Part shown: positions 8,757 through 20,030 of the stretch, piece after piece
Layout: every line of letters begins with the position of its first letter
Position numbering within the stretch: the stretch's first letter is position 1
Assembly: GCF_040954835.1 (NCBI RefSeq)
Contig: NW_027168320.1
Coordinates: 337,501-401,500 of the forward strand
Reading direction: 5' to 3'
Source: Lepisosteus oculatus
Lineage: Eukaryota; Chordata; Actinopteri; Semionotiformes; Lepisosteidae
DNA: 64,000 bases
Notes under the pieces: model-generated
What the model saw: the letters and a program-made list of their open reading frames with translations, nothing else
Told to the model about the DNA's origin: nothing
Database searches by the model: none
Position numbers and translations under genes: made by a program

Positions 8757-10016
8757 TACAATACATAGAATATGCATGTAAAACGAACAGATCTTATCAA
8801 GAGGGTTATCAGAATACAAAAGGTATATATTCAGTCAGTTACAAAGTGTTACACATATCAAGAGGACATACGTTCAGTATATCATTCATTTAGACCATTT
8901 CATAAATGAACCTGGTTATAACTTCTACATTAGATACTGAAAACAAGTACATAACTCTTAGGAATTAAATTGATATCAACTGGTTGGGATAACAATTGAA
9001 TTCTCGAGCAGTAATGCAGTGAAGTTGAATACTCATCCAATCTCTGGGGATTCAGATCTCCTGCGGGCACAAAGAAACAGTTGCAGGCTTGTTGTTGTCC
9101 AATCCACGCTCTCTGTCTAGGTGCCAGGCTGTGCTGTGCGGGTTGCGACGGTGCGCTGCTGATGCTCACTGACCGGCTAGTTAGTGTTGGCTTTAACTAG
9201 CAAAGTTTGTGCACAGGAGAAAAGATGACTGTGGGTCCCAGCAAGTCAAGAAGAAGACCGGTTCGTTCCTGATGAAGAGCTAGTTCTGAATAGTGATTCA
9301 ACTGTCCACAGTTCCGACCTGTTCACGAGGCCCGCTGCTGGTGCTAACCTCGGGTGGATCCTCTGGTTATTCTCTGGCAACCTCCGCTCTAGACCCTTAG
9401 AACAAAGGAAAGTTCTGGCACTCGGACACACTGGCCGTTCCGTGGTTGTCCGGGCTGAGTCTCAGGATGGTCAGGAGGCGCGCTGTGAGAATGTCCTGCC
9501 CTTGAGAGCCTTCTGCTCCTGGGCTGTCCTGCCCTGGAATTCTCCTTTGAATTCCCTTTAGAAAACTCCACAGAATTCTCTACTGAATTCCCACTGAATC
9601 TCTCAGGCTCTCTGTGTTGCCTGTTTTTACCTGGAGGAACTTCAGCTCGTTGATTGGCTGAAAGTTCCATGGGCATCAGAGTCCCACGTGGGTTACTCGG
9701 CCCTACCAGTCCCTGATTGGTTGATCAAGGTGAGATATGAGTCACTTACTCCTGACACTTAGGAATGCAGTCCAGATGTCCATCTGGCACTCCCTAGACA
9801 GATAGGCACCAATGGATGACCATTGATCATGATAGCCAGGCTTAGCTAAGTGCATCCCCCTTTGGGAGCTGTCCCTTATCAAGGGAAACCTTAAATCAGC
9901 CTGCATGAATAGTTTCTCTGTGGCTGCACCACAGAGATGAACAGAGAGATAAGGCCTAATTTGGGAAAGCTCAGAAACACTTAATTCTTTCTTATTAATA
10001 AGCATCGCCGCTACAC
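8757..10016 (-). mobile_element. LTR-like element, family Y, long copy
   Basis: On the minus strand it starts TGTAGCGGCGATGC and ends near CATGCATATTCTATGTATT. It matches 11796-12499 at both ends but has about 570 bp extra in the middle (roughly 9150-9760). It looks like an LTR, since it begins with TG and the sister copy carries AATAAA near its end. No internal retroelement genes adjoin it, so it may be a solo LTR or non-autonomous element. Confidence 0.55.
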
Positions 10017-10189
10017 CACCCAAAGCACTTCTAAAACAGGAGATTCGCGTTTGGGAATGCGCCCTGCCCTACAAATAAAACAGGTCTACGGGTCTGAAAC
10101 CTGCTCCACGGAAAACAGCTCTGTTGCACTTTTGATCAAAGGGAGATTCGCTGTTCTTACTTTTTGATGACATAACACCCAAAGGGGCT

Positions 10190-10276
10190 TCTTTGGAGCT
10201 GGATTCCAACCAGCATCCTTAAGTTTCTTGGCAGTATCCTTTACAGTCCTCTGTTCGGTCGACAAGGGACTGAAGG
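10190..10276 (-). pseudogene. tRNA-Tyr(GTA)-like relic with intron-like insert
   Basis: The minus strand has AGAGGACTGTA, an insert of about 18 bases, then CTTAAGGATGCTGGTTGGAATCCAGC. This matches the anticodon and T arms of vertebrate tRNA-Tyr, which normally carries an intron just 3' of the anticodon. The D arm is degraded and the T loop is not canonical. A pseudogene is most likely. Confidence 0.5.
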
Positions 10277-10709
10277 GGGCAGCTTTCCTCACACATACAG
10301 TGCAATGTACTGTAGTGTTCCCGTTCATCGAATTCGCAGTTCTGCATCAGACCTCTAACTTGTTTCCTTAGCTTGGATTTAAGCCACGAAGCAGGCTTCT
10401 ACTGTATAAACGTCTAGGGGAATCACAAACTATTTGAGAGGCCATCATCCCAGGGGGAACTGACAAAGTCTATCCCTAAACACCTAGCGCAGTCTCTCGA
10501 GAGACTGTCAAAAATCGCTTTCTCCGTTTGCGTTGCAAGTAAGTGAAAACGCGGTCTCAACCCAGAGCCACTTGGCAGCAGCGGCACGTAAATACTGTCA
10601 CTGCTCGATACCAACGTTAGCCTATTATACCATGTTCAGCCACCGCTAGAAAATGTACGGCTCTAGAACCGGAGCAAACAACAGGATGGCCAACGTCAAA
10701 CATGGAGAG
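10277..10709. other. Unassigned sequence
   Basis: No gene was recognised. A motif near 10493 (TCTCGAGAGACTGTCAAAAATCGCTTTC) resembles CTGACGAGACTATCAAAAATTGC at 41095, so part of this DNA belongs to the block around tRNA-Gly(TCC). Confidence 0.4.
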
Positions 10710-10791
10710 CGACGAGAAAGGGATTCGAACCAATGCGTGCAGAGCACAATGGATCAGCATTCCATCTCCTTAACCACTCGGCCACCTCGTC
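10710..10791 (-). tRNA. tRNA-Ser(GCT)
   Basis: An 82-nt class II tRNA with acceptor GACGAGG facing TCTCGTC. The anticodon loop ATGCTGA reads GCT. The B box TTCGAAT is intact. The variable arm (TTGTGCTCTGCACGC) matches the Ser(GCT) family. The acceptor has one weak pair at its base, and no strong T run follows. Confidence 0.9.
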
Positions 10792-11078
10792 GTGGAAGCT
10801 AGGCTGTCCGGACATGGCTTGGTGCACTCCAGATGATCTTTTTCTTTTTTTTCCCTCGTACTCGAGGGTCCTTTTCCTGTTCCACATGCGATTTCAACAT
10901 TTTCCTTGGGAGATGTCAAGCCAGCAAGCCACTGCTGTGGTTCAGTGGCCAGTGTGCAGTTCAGTGGCCCTGTTGTACACAGAAAGCACATTGAGCTCCT
11001 TGGACATGAAAAGTTCCAGATAAAAGCCATTTGTCATCCTTTCTCTTGGTGTCGATGTTGCTATTGTATGTAAAGGTG

Positions 11079-11112
11079 GCAACTTGCTCCGCGAGCAGGC
11101 GGAGCAAGTTGC
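11079..11112. repeat. Perfect 14-bp hairpin upstream of tRNA-Thr
   Basis: Arms 11079-11092 and 11099-11112 (GCAACTTGCTCCGC and complement) enclose six bases. It lies 58 bp before tRNA-Thr. The corresponding position in the Thr-like pseudogene units (for example 16308-16340) has no such hairpin, so it arose locally or was lost there. Confidence 0.6.
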
Positions 11113-11169
11113 AATGCAGATGTGTCTGAGTGGTGTGTCCAAGTGGCTGCAAAAGGACAGTGCTCCCGG

Positions 11170-11243
11170 GGTGCTGTGGCTTAGTTGGTTAAAGCACTTG
11201 TCTAGTAAACAGGAGACCCTGGGTCTGAATCCCAGTGGTGCCT
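11170..11243 (+). tRNA. tRNA-Thr(AGT), diverged
   Basis: A 74-nt cloverleaf with anticodon AGT in CTAGTAA, an intact D arm (GGCTTAGTTGGTTAAAGC) and several G-T pairs in the acceptor stem. The T loop is TCTGAAT instead of TTCGAAT, which weakens the B box. The same T loop occurs in the four Thr-like pseudogenes, so this is a fixed family feature. A T6 run follows at once. Confidence 0.82.
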
Positions 11244-11795
11244 TTTTTGTTCCGTCTTCTCGAACAGAACGGGTCATTATGGACAACCGCCTACGGCTAG
11301 ACTTAATTAAATGCAAGCATTCATTTCCTGTCTTTAACGCGACTTGTTTTTCTTAAAATGGATGCAACTTGCAAAACATGAAATACAAATCTTGCTAATC
11401 TGCGCTCGCGGCTGGCAAAAAAAAAAAAGAAGTCAGCAATGTTTTTTTCTTTAACCTTAACCCTGCTAATGGAGAAGAGTTAAACGACCGAGTCTATGCA
11501 GCTTAAACGGTCCGCACGTCGGGTTCTTAGCTGAAAGGGTGGTAAATCACACTCACCCCAGTCCTTAATCTTTTAAAGAGGATACAAAATTGAACCTAGT
11601 CGCCACATCACATACATCCTGTTCAACGATAAATAGGTAACATCTGTAGTGTGCTCTCTGAAGGCACTAGTTCTGTAGGATTTGGGATTTACTGGGACAA
11701 TTATTCATTGTAGCAGTAAATCACAAAATGATTCTTTTAATGGCTTTAGAATCCAACCTTGCGATATAACTCAAACAACGCACACACACAGGTAC
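11244..11795. other. Spacer, no gene recognised
   Basis: The first ~150 bp (GAACAGAACGGGTCATTATGG and TTAAATGCAAGCATTCATTTCC) parallels the downstream flank of the Thr-like pseudogenes (16500-16600). The rest is unassigned. Confidence 0.45.
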
Positions 11796-12499
11796 TAATA
11801 CATGAGGATACATTTATTAATACATAGAATATGCATGTAAACCTAACAGATCTTATCGAGAGGGTTATCAGAATACAAAAGGTATATATTCAGTCAGTTA
11901 CAAAGAGTTACATATATCAAGAGGACATACGTTCAGTATATCATTCATTTAGACCGTTTCGTAAATGAACTTGGTTATAACTTCTACACTAGATACTCAA
12001 AACAAGTACATAACTCTTAGGAATTAAATTGATATCAAATGGTTGGGATAACAATTGAATTCTCGAGCTGTCATGCAGTGAAGTTGAATACTCATCCAAT
12101 CTCTGGGGATTCAGATCTCCTGCGGGCACAAAGAAGCAGTTGCAGGCTTGTTGCTGTCTAATCCGCGCTCTCTGGCTCTATGCCAGGCTTTGCTGTTCAG
12201 CTTGCGACGGTGCTCTGGTGATGCTGACCTTGGGGTTGTAGACCACTTGGATGAGGCTCTCTCTTGGAATCTTGCAGACCTTTAGGCGCCAATGGATGAC
12301 CATTGATCATGATAGCCAGGCTTAGCTAAGTGCATCCCCATTTGGGAGCTGTACCTTATCAAAAGAAAACATCTTTAAATCAGTCTGCATGAATAGCTTC
12401 TCTGTGACTGCACCACAGAGATGAAGAGGGAGATGGGGCCTCATTTGGGAAAGCACAGCAACACTTAATTCTGTCTTATTAATAAGCCTCGCCGCTACA
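11796..12499 (-). mobile_element. LTR-like element, family Y, short copy (possible solo LTR)
   Basis: Minus strand from TGTAGCGGCGAGG to a terminus after AATAAATGTATCC (AATAAA is a possible polyadenylation signal). The flanks GTAC at 11792-11795 and 12500-12503 may be a 4-bp target duplication. The 704-bp copy matches both ends of 8757-10016. No internal retroviral genes are present. Confidence 0.55.
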
Positions 12500-14640
12500 G
12501 TACGTACAGTTATAATTCAATCTGAATTAAAAACTACATGTCCCAGTTACCATGGTGGTGCTTGTGATCATTGCGTTTAACCAACGAAACAGGGCGAAAA
12601 ATCAGTCACATGACTTTGTGGCTGAGGTTAGAAAGCTTAATGTATCAGCAAGACAGCAAAGACATTTTTCCAAGAAAGTTTAGCCTTTGTCACTAATGAA
12701 ACCGCTAAATAAAGACATAAATATGGAAATTGACAATTAATTGACTTTTATATTTCTAAATATCACAACATGTTCGAATCCAAGTCATTTTTAATAACAA
12801 TGGGTAAACTGGGTAAACTATCACAAAGCTTTAAAAAACTTAACATTTTTATTATCAACAAATTGTAAATACGATGTTTACATTGGCATTATTAATTTTT
12901 CACTTGAGTATATGGAGGATTGTGAGAGCAGACCCCCCCTCTTAGGCTACATTTTTAATAAGAAATGGAGGCTGTATGCGTTACAATATAAACATTTACT
13001 GTCAAACTTTAAATCAACAGTTGATTTAAAGACAATCTGTCAAAGTGCAATGAAACACAATATTGTTGTTGTTGTTGTTGTTATTGTTGTTTTTATCCTG
13101 TAAAGCGTTTTGAGAAGCCACCTTTAAAGGCGCTATATAAAGGCGCTGATTCTTATGGAATGTGTTTTCTTTCTTCTTTTTTTTTCAGCATAGAATAAAC
13201 CTGTTACAGTACTTGATTCTTATGGATGCCCGGTTCCGCCGGGGATTCAAAATAAAACATGGAATCACGTGTCTAAGGAAATAGCATTATAACTATATCC
13301 ATGCACAAACAGTAGCATGTTACATTATTAATTTGGGTGTCTCCTCTTGCCAGAAAGCGCTAAATTGCATTTTGAGTGCGGTTTTTGACTTTTTTAAAAA
13401 TACAACCCATACCTAAGCTGATACTGTTTAGACTTTTAATTATTTTAAACTGTATTACAGCAGCACAATGTGCTTTTTCACGAAACCTAGAGTACTGAAA
13501 TGTCTTGCGTTGTACAGCTTTTCAGCTAAATATATTTATCGCTTACACCTGACACTTGATGTGCCCGACAAAAACCAGTTGAACAGCTCTGTTGGAGGTT
13601 TGCAGATCAGATCAGATTCCCTTCCCCCCACAGAAAGACAGACTTATTAGTCGCTATTCACTGCGACAGCAGCTCCAATTTCAGGCGTAAGCGATAGATC
13701 CCAGTTTAGCCGATCTTGTACAGCATGTTCCAGTTTACTCTTATTAACCATATTAATTTTAAGTGCTTAATGCCATTTTTTGACCACGCACGAATATTCT
13801 TATGTCCATACCTTTTCAAGGGAATCAGTGTGAATTGTAATACTAATTAAATAACCGCGGGCACTTTCCACCCCCTCTGACAGCAGGAACATAACCCATT
13901 CTCAGCTCAGCAGCTCATTACAATATAGGGTGTTCAAATCTTTTGCTGCCTCAAAAAGCTTTAGAGAACTTAACATTTCTATTATCAACAAATTGTAAAT
14001 ACCACGTTTACATTGGCATTACTAATTTTTCACTTGAGTGTATGGAGGATTGTCAGCTGTCACTGAGAGCAGTTAATTAAATGTATTTTTTGATTCACAA
14101 TCAGACAAATGCAACATAAATTGTTATCTTTGTCTTCTAAGTATATTAATAAACTTTCAGCATAGCTTTCTCCTAGTTTAGATTAATTTTTCTTGGGATT
14201 TTGGGATCAAACGTGGAAAGATTAGATTAGTAATCGTTTTTATTTTTTAAATACATTTTAGAAAAGTGTAATCTATACTTAAAAGCTGTATAAAAGCTGT
14301 ATAAAAGACACTCGATATTAATGGAGTTTAGTTGATACTTTTTAAACTTTTAATTATTTTAAATTGTATTACAGCATTGTACACATGCTTAAAAGAGAAG
14401 AAAACGCAAGCCTTCTTCAGGTGTGAGGGCATTCTGCTCAGAATGAAACACTAAAATGTAATGTAGGCTCTGAACGGGTTCAATTATGATTTGGGCTTGA
14501 TTAAGGTCGCTGCCTTTCATCCAAAATCCTGCTTGAATCCTTCTAAACTAAAAATTAGACATGAGCAGGGGCTCTGGTGAAATTTCTCTTTTTTTAATTT
14601 CTCTTTTTTTCTTGGAAAAATATCTTACCCGCTGCAATCC
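12500..14640. other. AT-rich region with a ~100-bp direct repeat and SINE-like tail
   Basis: About 12830-12930 and 13965-14065 are diverged direct copies (CTTAACATTT.TATTATCAACAAATTGTAAATAC, TTTACATTGGCATTA and CACTTGAGT.TATGGAGGATTGT). A TTTTAATTATTTTAAA.TGTATTACAGCA motif recurs near 13430, 14345 and 30700. At 13065-13150 a (TTG)n run is followed by AAAGCGTTTTGAGAAGCCACC and GGCGCTATATAAA, a common tail of fish non-autonomous elements. No protein gene was seen. Confidence 0.6.
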
Positions 14641-14716
14641 GGGCACAGAAGGATTAAAAGAAGCCAGACAGGCAGGGGGAAGAGTGAGTTCTAGATAAAG
14701 AGGTATCCAGGTAACA

Positions 14717-15056
14717 GTGAAGGTAACAGCCGCAGACGTGGCCTACTTAGCCCGCCAGGGTTACCCTACTCTTCCGGAGGAGGCCCACCGGGAAATAGCG
14801 CTCCAGGCTTTCCTGGCCCCGGCGCCGACTGAGGTGCAGTGCCACGTGATGCTGGCCGCACTGGTCCCCTTGGAGCAGGCCCTGGCTCTGGCTGAGCACA
14901 CTGTTGCCGTATTCGAGGAGACCGGTGGGCACCAACGGAGGGGCGCACGGGGAATCAGATGGGGAGGAGGAGACGCCCAGCGCGACGATGTTGGGGGAGC
15001 GACGACGGCTGATCATCTGCCACTGCTGTGGGGAGAGGGGACACATCGCAGGCAAC
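14717..15056 (+). pseudogene. Ty3/Gypsy gag fragment with truncated zinc knuckle
   Basis: The plus frame from 14717 encodes a Gag-like C-terminal capsid segment (an EEAHREIALQAFL and PTEVQCHVMLAAL helical region). After a frameshift before about 15010, the alternative frame reads CHCCGERGHIAGN, three of the four ligands of a CCHC knuckle. The sequence is cut at 15056, the left end of the first tRNA tandem unit. It is a dead fragment. Confidence 0.7.
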
Positions 15057-15441
15057 ATGAAATTGTCAGGGACATTCAGCTATATACAAAGACGAGACAG
15101 ACAAAGTAATAATTCTATATTAACGTGGCCTACATATTGACGCAATGATCGAACTAACTGACGTGTTCTGATTCAGATCCCCTGCAGTTCATGCCAATTA
15201 GAACAATAGCAATGCTGAGTCCTCCCCACCCTACTGAGCACAAATTCAGCTGCTCTCCAGTTCTGTTCTGCATGTTTTTTCATTGCAATTGAGCTCGGAG
15301 CTGGAGATGATCTCCATACAGTTCTGTGTTAACTAGCCCGCACTTGCGTGCTAATTTACGGGTTGTGGCAGATGCTTTTCTATAGTTCATATACATGACG
15401 GCAACCTGTTACCGAGGAACCTGAGAGGTTTAAAAGCCTCA

Positions 15442-15514
15442 CGAGCCAGGCAGGACTCGAACCTACAATCTTCTGGTCCGAAGTCAGACATGTTATCCAT
15501 TACGCCACTGGCCC
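15442..15514 (-). tRNA. tRNA-Arg(TCG), array A unit 1
   Basis: A 73-nt tRNA with a GGGCCAG/CTGGCTC acceptor and anticodon TCG in CTTCGGA. The anticodon stem TCTGA/CCAGA has an A-C mismatch at its last pair, and position 26 lies in an ACATGT context where the cleaner copy at 54953 has ACGCGT. A TTTT run follows. It may be weakened relative to 54953-55025. Confidence 0.87.
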
Positions 15515-15769
15515 ATAGAACATGCGCTTGCACTCCACCACAGAGAGCTCTACACTGCTACCAGTAGTACACTTCCCCATCTAAATTTTCACAGCAAGAA
15601 ACTTGTGTTTCCTACTATTTTTATCAGGTTTAAAATATCATCTCCTTAAAATTGAAAAAGTGTTGATGTGTCGTGCTGAAATTCCGATTGATTTTGAATT
15701 CAAAGAAAAAAGGTTTTCTTCCAAAACACCATGAAATTGTCACATCTTGCAGACAATAAGTGTATTCCA

Positions 15770-15905
15770 TGTTGAAAAGAGAAGAAAGAAAACCATGGAG
15801 CCTTTTACAGGTGTGAGACTTCTTCAGGTGTGAGAAGACCTCACAGTCGAAACGCTGTGTTTCCGTTCTTCTCTTTTCAGCATGCAATAAACCTATTACT
15901 TGTTC
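15770..15905. repeat. Hairpin-like repeat around a GAAAAGAGAAGAAAG motif
   Basis: A left arm (TTGAAAAGAGAAGAAAGAAAAC) and a right arm (CGTTCTTCTCTTTTCAGCATG) form an imperfect inverted repeat with CTTCTTCAGGTGTGAG in the loop. It is followed by CAATAAACCTATTACTTGTTCC. The motif recurs near 16840, 19485, 26083, 42990 and 56330 and marks a dispersed non-autonomous element. Confidence 0.6.
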
Positions 15906-16390
15906 CTTTGCAGCCGAGGCATGCTGACGTAGCTACCCAGCTGAACATCTTGCAGACTCTACAGTACTTCTCTCCTGTAGAAGTAAAGCAGGGCTTGCTG
16001 GGTGAGCTTTTGCTCCGGTAAATTAGGTCACGTGTCATGTTAAATCACTTCTTCTAAACACAACATTTGCTGGTGCTAGCTTTCCCCATGAAAAGAGACA
16101 TTTCCCTTACAGTACATGACATATCGTTTTTATTCTATCAATAAGTATAGAAATTAAACAAAAGAAAAAATGGTGTCGCCAAAGAATGCACAGCTCTGTC
16201 GCCTTGGGGTGGTGTCAAGGGCATTGAGCTCCTTGGACATGAAAAGTGCCCGATAAATGCCATTTCTCATCATTTCTCTTGGCGTCAGTTCTGCTATTAA
16301 ATGGGACGGAGGCAACGGGCTTAGAGAGCAGGTTAAGTGCACACCGAACGCAGATGTGTCCAAGTGTCTGTAAAAGCGCGGTGCTCCGCT

Positions 16391-16464
16391 GGCGCTGTTC
16401 CCTAGTGGCTTAAAGTGCCCGCCTAGTCAGCAGGCGATCCTGGGTCTGAATACCAGCGGTGCCT
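16391..16464 (+). pseudogene. tRNA-Thr-like pseudogene, array A unit 1
   Basis: Length and ends match tRNA-Thr (GGCGCTG/CGGTGCC acceptor). The D stem no longer pairs (CCCT against AAGT), the anticodon loop reads CTAGTCA and the T stem has a G-A mismatch. The form is shared by all four array copies. Confidence 0.75.
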
Positions 16465-16707
16465 CTCTCCGTGTCTTGTTGTGCCGAATGTCTCATTTCA
16501 GACAAACATGTACAGCTTGGTTCAGTTTAATGCAAGAATTCATTTCCTTTCTGGAATAACTTGTTTTTGAAGAAATCCATACAGCTTGTGAAAGATGAAA
16601 TCCATTTCTTGGTTGTCAGTGGAAAAAGATTGCCGGCTGCAAGAAGCGCAAGTGATTGTTTTCTTTGACCATAAACCTGCAAATGTAGGGAGTACAAGAG
16701 GCCGTCA

Positions 16708-16713
16708 GTCTCT

Positions 16714-16758
<45 letters not shown>

Positions 16759-16781
16759 GGGTTCAAGCCCACCCAGGGACG
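16708..16781 (+). tRNA. tRNA-Asn(GTT), array A unit 1
   Basis: A 74-nt cloverleaf with anticodon GTT and perfect acceptor, D and anticodon stems. The T stem GGGGG/CCACC has one G-A mismatch where copies at 42846 and 56186 have GGTGG. The T loop is TTCAAGC and a T6 run follows. Confidence 0.9.
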
Positions 16782-17594
16782 CATGTCTCATTTTTTCCAA
16801 TGTGAACATCATCACCGCTAAAGAAGATGGCGCAGAAGGCTCCACAGTCGAAACGTTGTGCTTCTTTTCTTCTCTTTTCAGCATGGAGTAAACCTTTGCT
16901 TGATCCTTTGCAGCCTACGCATGCTGACACAGCTGCCTTTCTCTTAACGCGCCTCAATCATTATTCACCAAAACCATCAGCAGAATGTGTCGCCTTTGTG
17001 GTGATGTCACTCCTCTGCTTCACAAATGTCCTTAGTGACGGACCATTTCTTTCTGCCATTTTTCCGGAGCGGTTATTGATTGCTCCATCATTTCCCTCAT
17101 ACTTTCCATCCCTAGATTGAAAAAAAAAAACAGAAACAGGCTGACAGGACGACAATCAAATTGCAAAAACTCATCAAAGCACTCGATAGAGTATTTGAAT
17201 CCACAAGTAGCTATGAGCAACTTTGTCCTGGCTTGCATGAAAGTCAGAAAATGTCAAAAAGAAAAAGATGGTGGCTTTTTCATATCTGTTCTTTTATTTT
17301 TAGTTCGTTGGCTCTTCTGTCCATTGTCCTCCTGCCTGGCTCTTGACCTGTGACTGTCTGAACACACACATTAGACTTTCAGGTGGGGGATTTGTCCTGA
17401 GCCTCTGTGAAAGACCCACCCACCCCCATAAATAACTGCTCTAGAAACACATGAATGCAAAACTAAACCACAGCTTAAAGAGGAGCTCCAACTCAGTGCC
17501 ATACTAATGTAAACGAAGTAATACTAAGACATGTTCTTATGGATTTGTCTTACCTTGAGATATGTAATTGGATTTCAGGATTAACTTCCTCATT

Positions 17595-17760
17595 CAATGT
17601 ACTGGTGATTCTTTGCCTGGTCAGTACCTGGGTGGGAGACCTCCAGCGAACAATTAAGCTTGCTGCTGGAAGTGGTGTTAAGAGACTCTTAGGATCTTCC
17701 AGAGGTGTCTGTCCAATAGCACTAGTTGCCTTAGAGCTGGCTCAAACATTGCTCAAGAGT
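17595..17760 (+). repeat. 5S/SINE-like fragment
   Basis: CCTGGTCAGTACCTGGGTGGGAGACC matches the 3' part of 5S rRNA, and GCTGCTGGAAGTGGTGTTAAGAG matches the body of the 5S-derived SINE. It is repeated in the other units near 22115 and 43735. Confidence 0.65.
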
Positions 17761-18316
17761 CTACCTTTCACAGATGCGCAAAGATGAATGATGGGGGTGC
17801 ACGCTTCAAGGAGCCTTCCAACTGTAGGGACCGATTAGAGACGATCCGTAGCATGTGTTCGTTTCCATATACGCCCCGTGTCTCAACGGTAGGACAGAGT
17901 CAAATACTGCCTCGACACGTAACAGCGTTATATTAAACCACAGGACTTGAGGGCTGTTTTGTTTGAATGTTCAAGGCATTGGTAGAGTGTAGGTCAAGGG
18001 CCATTGGTGCATCTCCTGTAACTGGAGCAAAAATGCTATTCAAAGTGCAGTGACTAAAATCGTCGTCCACATGTCTCCGTTGTTGATTGCTTTCTGTCTA
18101 AGAACGTTCTGTTTTCATGTCTGAACGGGGAGACTTTATCATTCCAACTTGAAGCCACCCTTAAGTCCTCTGAGGTGTGTGTGTGTGTGCTTGCACGTAT
18201 GGCGTAAAAGGTTCCTTAAACGGAGAGCGATCTTGAAAAAAGTTGCCTCTGCTGCCGCCGCCGCCTCGCACTCCCTGTTCGATTGTAGCAAGAAGGCAGC
18301 GGCCGTGGCACTCGCT

Positions 18317-18398
18317 GTAGTCGTGGCCGAGTGGTTAAGGTGACGGACTTGAAATCCGTTGGGGTCTCCCCGCGCAGGTTCAAATCCTGCCGACTACA
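18317..18398 (+). tRNA. tRNA-Ser(TGA), array A unit 1
   Basis: An 82-nt class II tRNA with GTAGTCG/CGACTAC acceptor, GGCCGAGTGG D arm, anticodon TGA in CTTGAAA, a normal long variable arm and T loop TTCAAAT. A TTTT run follows four bases later. Probably functional. Confidence 0.93.
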
Positions 18399-19957
18399 GC
18401 GTCTTTTGCATTTGGTTGCGTGCGTGCGTGTAAAAGGACCAGCCTCGTTTCGTTTTCGCTGGGACCTTTAACACTCTAAATCGCCTGGACCCGCAGCCTG
18501 TGAAATCGATTCTTCAGAACCCACGAAGGACGCTTTGCCGCTGGACACAGATACCGATGCTTTTCTGCAACGAGCTTTCCAGCTGAATTTTCTCGGCAGC
18601 TCCGTACTGAACCTGTTCTCCATTGCAACATAGCGGAGGCTCGTCACGTCTATAGCAAGGCTGTGTAGGACCGCATACGCCACAGTGACTTGTACACAGA
18701 CCACATGAAAGGCAAGCAAAATACACTTTTAAAATTCCAAAGACTCACAAGGTCAGAGGAACAGCGATGACCTGAACAGATCTTTTACAGAAATCTAGGT
18801 TGACCTTTTTAGAGCTGTAATTGCATTTTTGTTTAATAGAAGATCAAATCTACTCGCATGTACCAGCACCTTACAGTTTATTGATGTTAATTCTGTTTAA
18901 GTAATAAGATTGCAAATTATTTTGGACTTTAGCCGGTGTTTTTAAGAACAAATTGCTTACACTTCTGTAAGGAATACGCAGTACGTGCCTTTGTCAGTCA
19001 TTGCTCACCATACCTGTAACTTTATTATCTAACTCACTTCCTCAAATGGTGAAGGTCCACAAACATAAATGAAAAAAAAAACCCTTGATGTAGATGAGGT
19101 GCACAAAAAAGCAGCCCCTGATAGCGTATAACACATTTATACTATTGCAGAGATACATGTAACATATATATATATACTGTATATATATATGAAACAGAAA
19201 TAGAAACAGAAACAGGAATCGCTTACTCACCTGGAGAATCTCTGTAGGAATATCTAGCATTTATCAATGGAAATAAAAGCTGCTTTAATACAGTGCATGT
19301 TCAAACTCAAACCCTCAGCTGCTGTTCTTGTTTGTTTTGGGACAAATTGCAACTGAGCATCGCATGAGCCGTTACGTACCCTTATCTGTTAGGGAATTTC
19401 AAGGGAGGAGTTAGGTCAGAATGGGTAGGCTGCAAAACAACAAGTAAAGATTTATTCCAAGATGAAACCTTGTGGCGGTTTTCTTATCTTTTCAGCATGG
19501 ACTAAACTTTTACGTGTTCCTTATATGCTATATATGTATATATTAGCACCAATGTCGTTCTTAAAAACTAACATGAAATTGTCAGGGACATTCAGCTATA
19601 TACAAAGACGAGACAGACAAAGTAATAATTCTATATTAACGTGGCCTACATATTGACGCAATGATCGAACTAACTGACGTGTTCTGATTCAGATCCCCTG
19701 CAGTTCATGCCAATTAGAACAATAGCAATGCTGAGTCCTCCCCACCCTACTGAGCACAAATTCAGCTGCTCTCCAGTTCTGTTCTGCATGTTTTTTCATT
19801 GCAATTGAGCTCGGAGCTGGAGATGATCTCCATACAGTTCTGTGTTAACTAGCCCGCACTTGCGTGCTAATTTACGGGTTGTGGCAGATGCTTTTCTATA
19901 GTTCATATACATGACGGCAACCTGTTACCGAGGAACCTGAGAGGTTTAAAAGCCTCA

Positions 19958-20030
19958 CGAGCCAGGCAGGACTCGAACCTACAATCTTCTGGTCCGAAGT
20001 CAGACGTGTTATCCATTACGCCACTGGCCC
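19958..20030 (-). tRNA. tRNA-Arg(TCG), array A unit 2
   Basis: Same as unit 1, including the A-C mismatch in the anticodon stem. It differs at a base near position 26 (GACGTG instead of GACATG on the plus strand). Confidence 0.87.

Larger units (their letters stand above)
15055..19570 (+). repeat. tRNA tandem array A, unit 1 (~4.5 kb)
   Basis: The unit runs from ACATGAAATTGTCAGGGACA to the same motif at 19571. It contains tRNA-Arg(TCG) on minus, then a Thr-like pseudogene, tRNA-Asn(GTT) and tRNA-Ser(TGA) on plus. Unit 2 matches it nearly base for base, with isolated substitutions, indicating a recent head-to-tail duplication. Short frames repeated in both units reflect the copying rather than coding constraint. 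Confidence 0.95.

Noticed and set aside
15630-15887. 85-codon frame repeated at 20146 and 55141
   Set aside because: It is carried along by the array duplication, covers a hairpin-type repeat and has no known domain.
16595-16891. 98-codon frame repeated at 42733 and 56073
   Set aside because: It reads through tRNA-Asn and its flanks; conservation reflects the duplicated DNA, not coding.
18176-18190. (GT)n microsatellite and nearby GCC triplets
   Set aside because: Ordinary short simple repeats, duplicated with each array unit.
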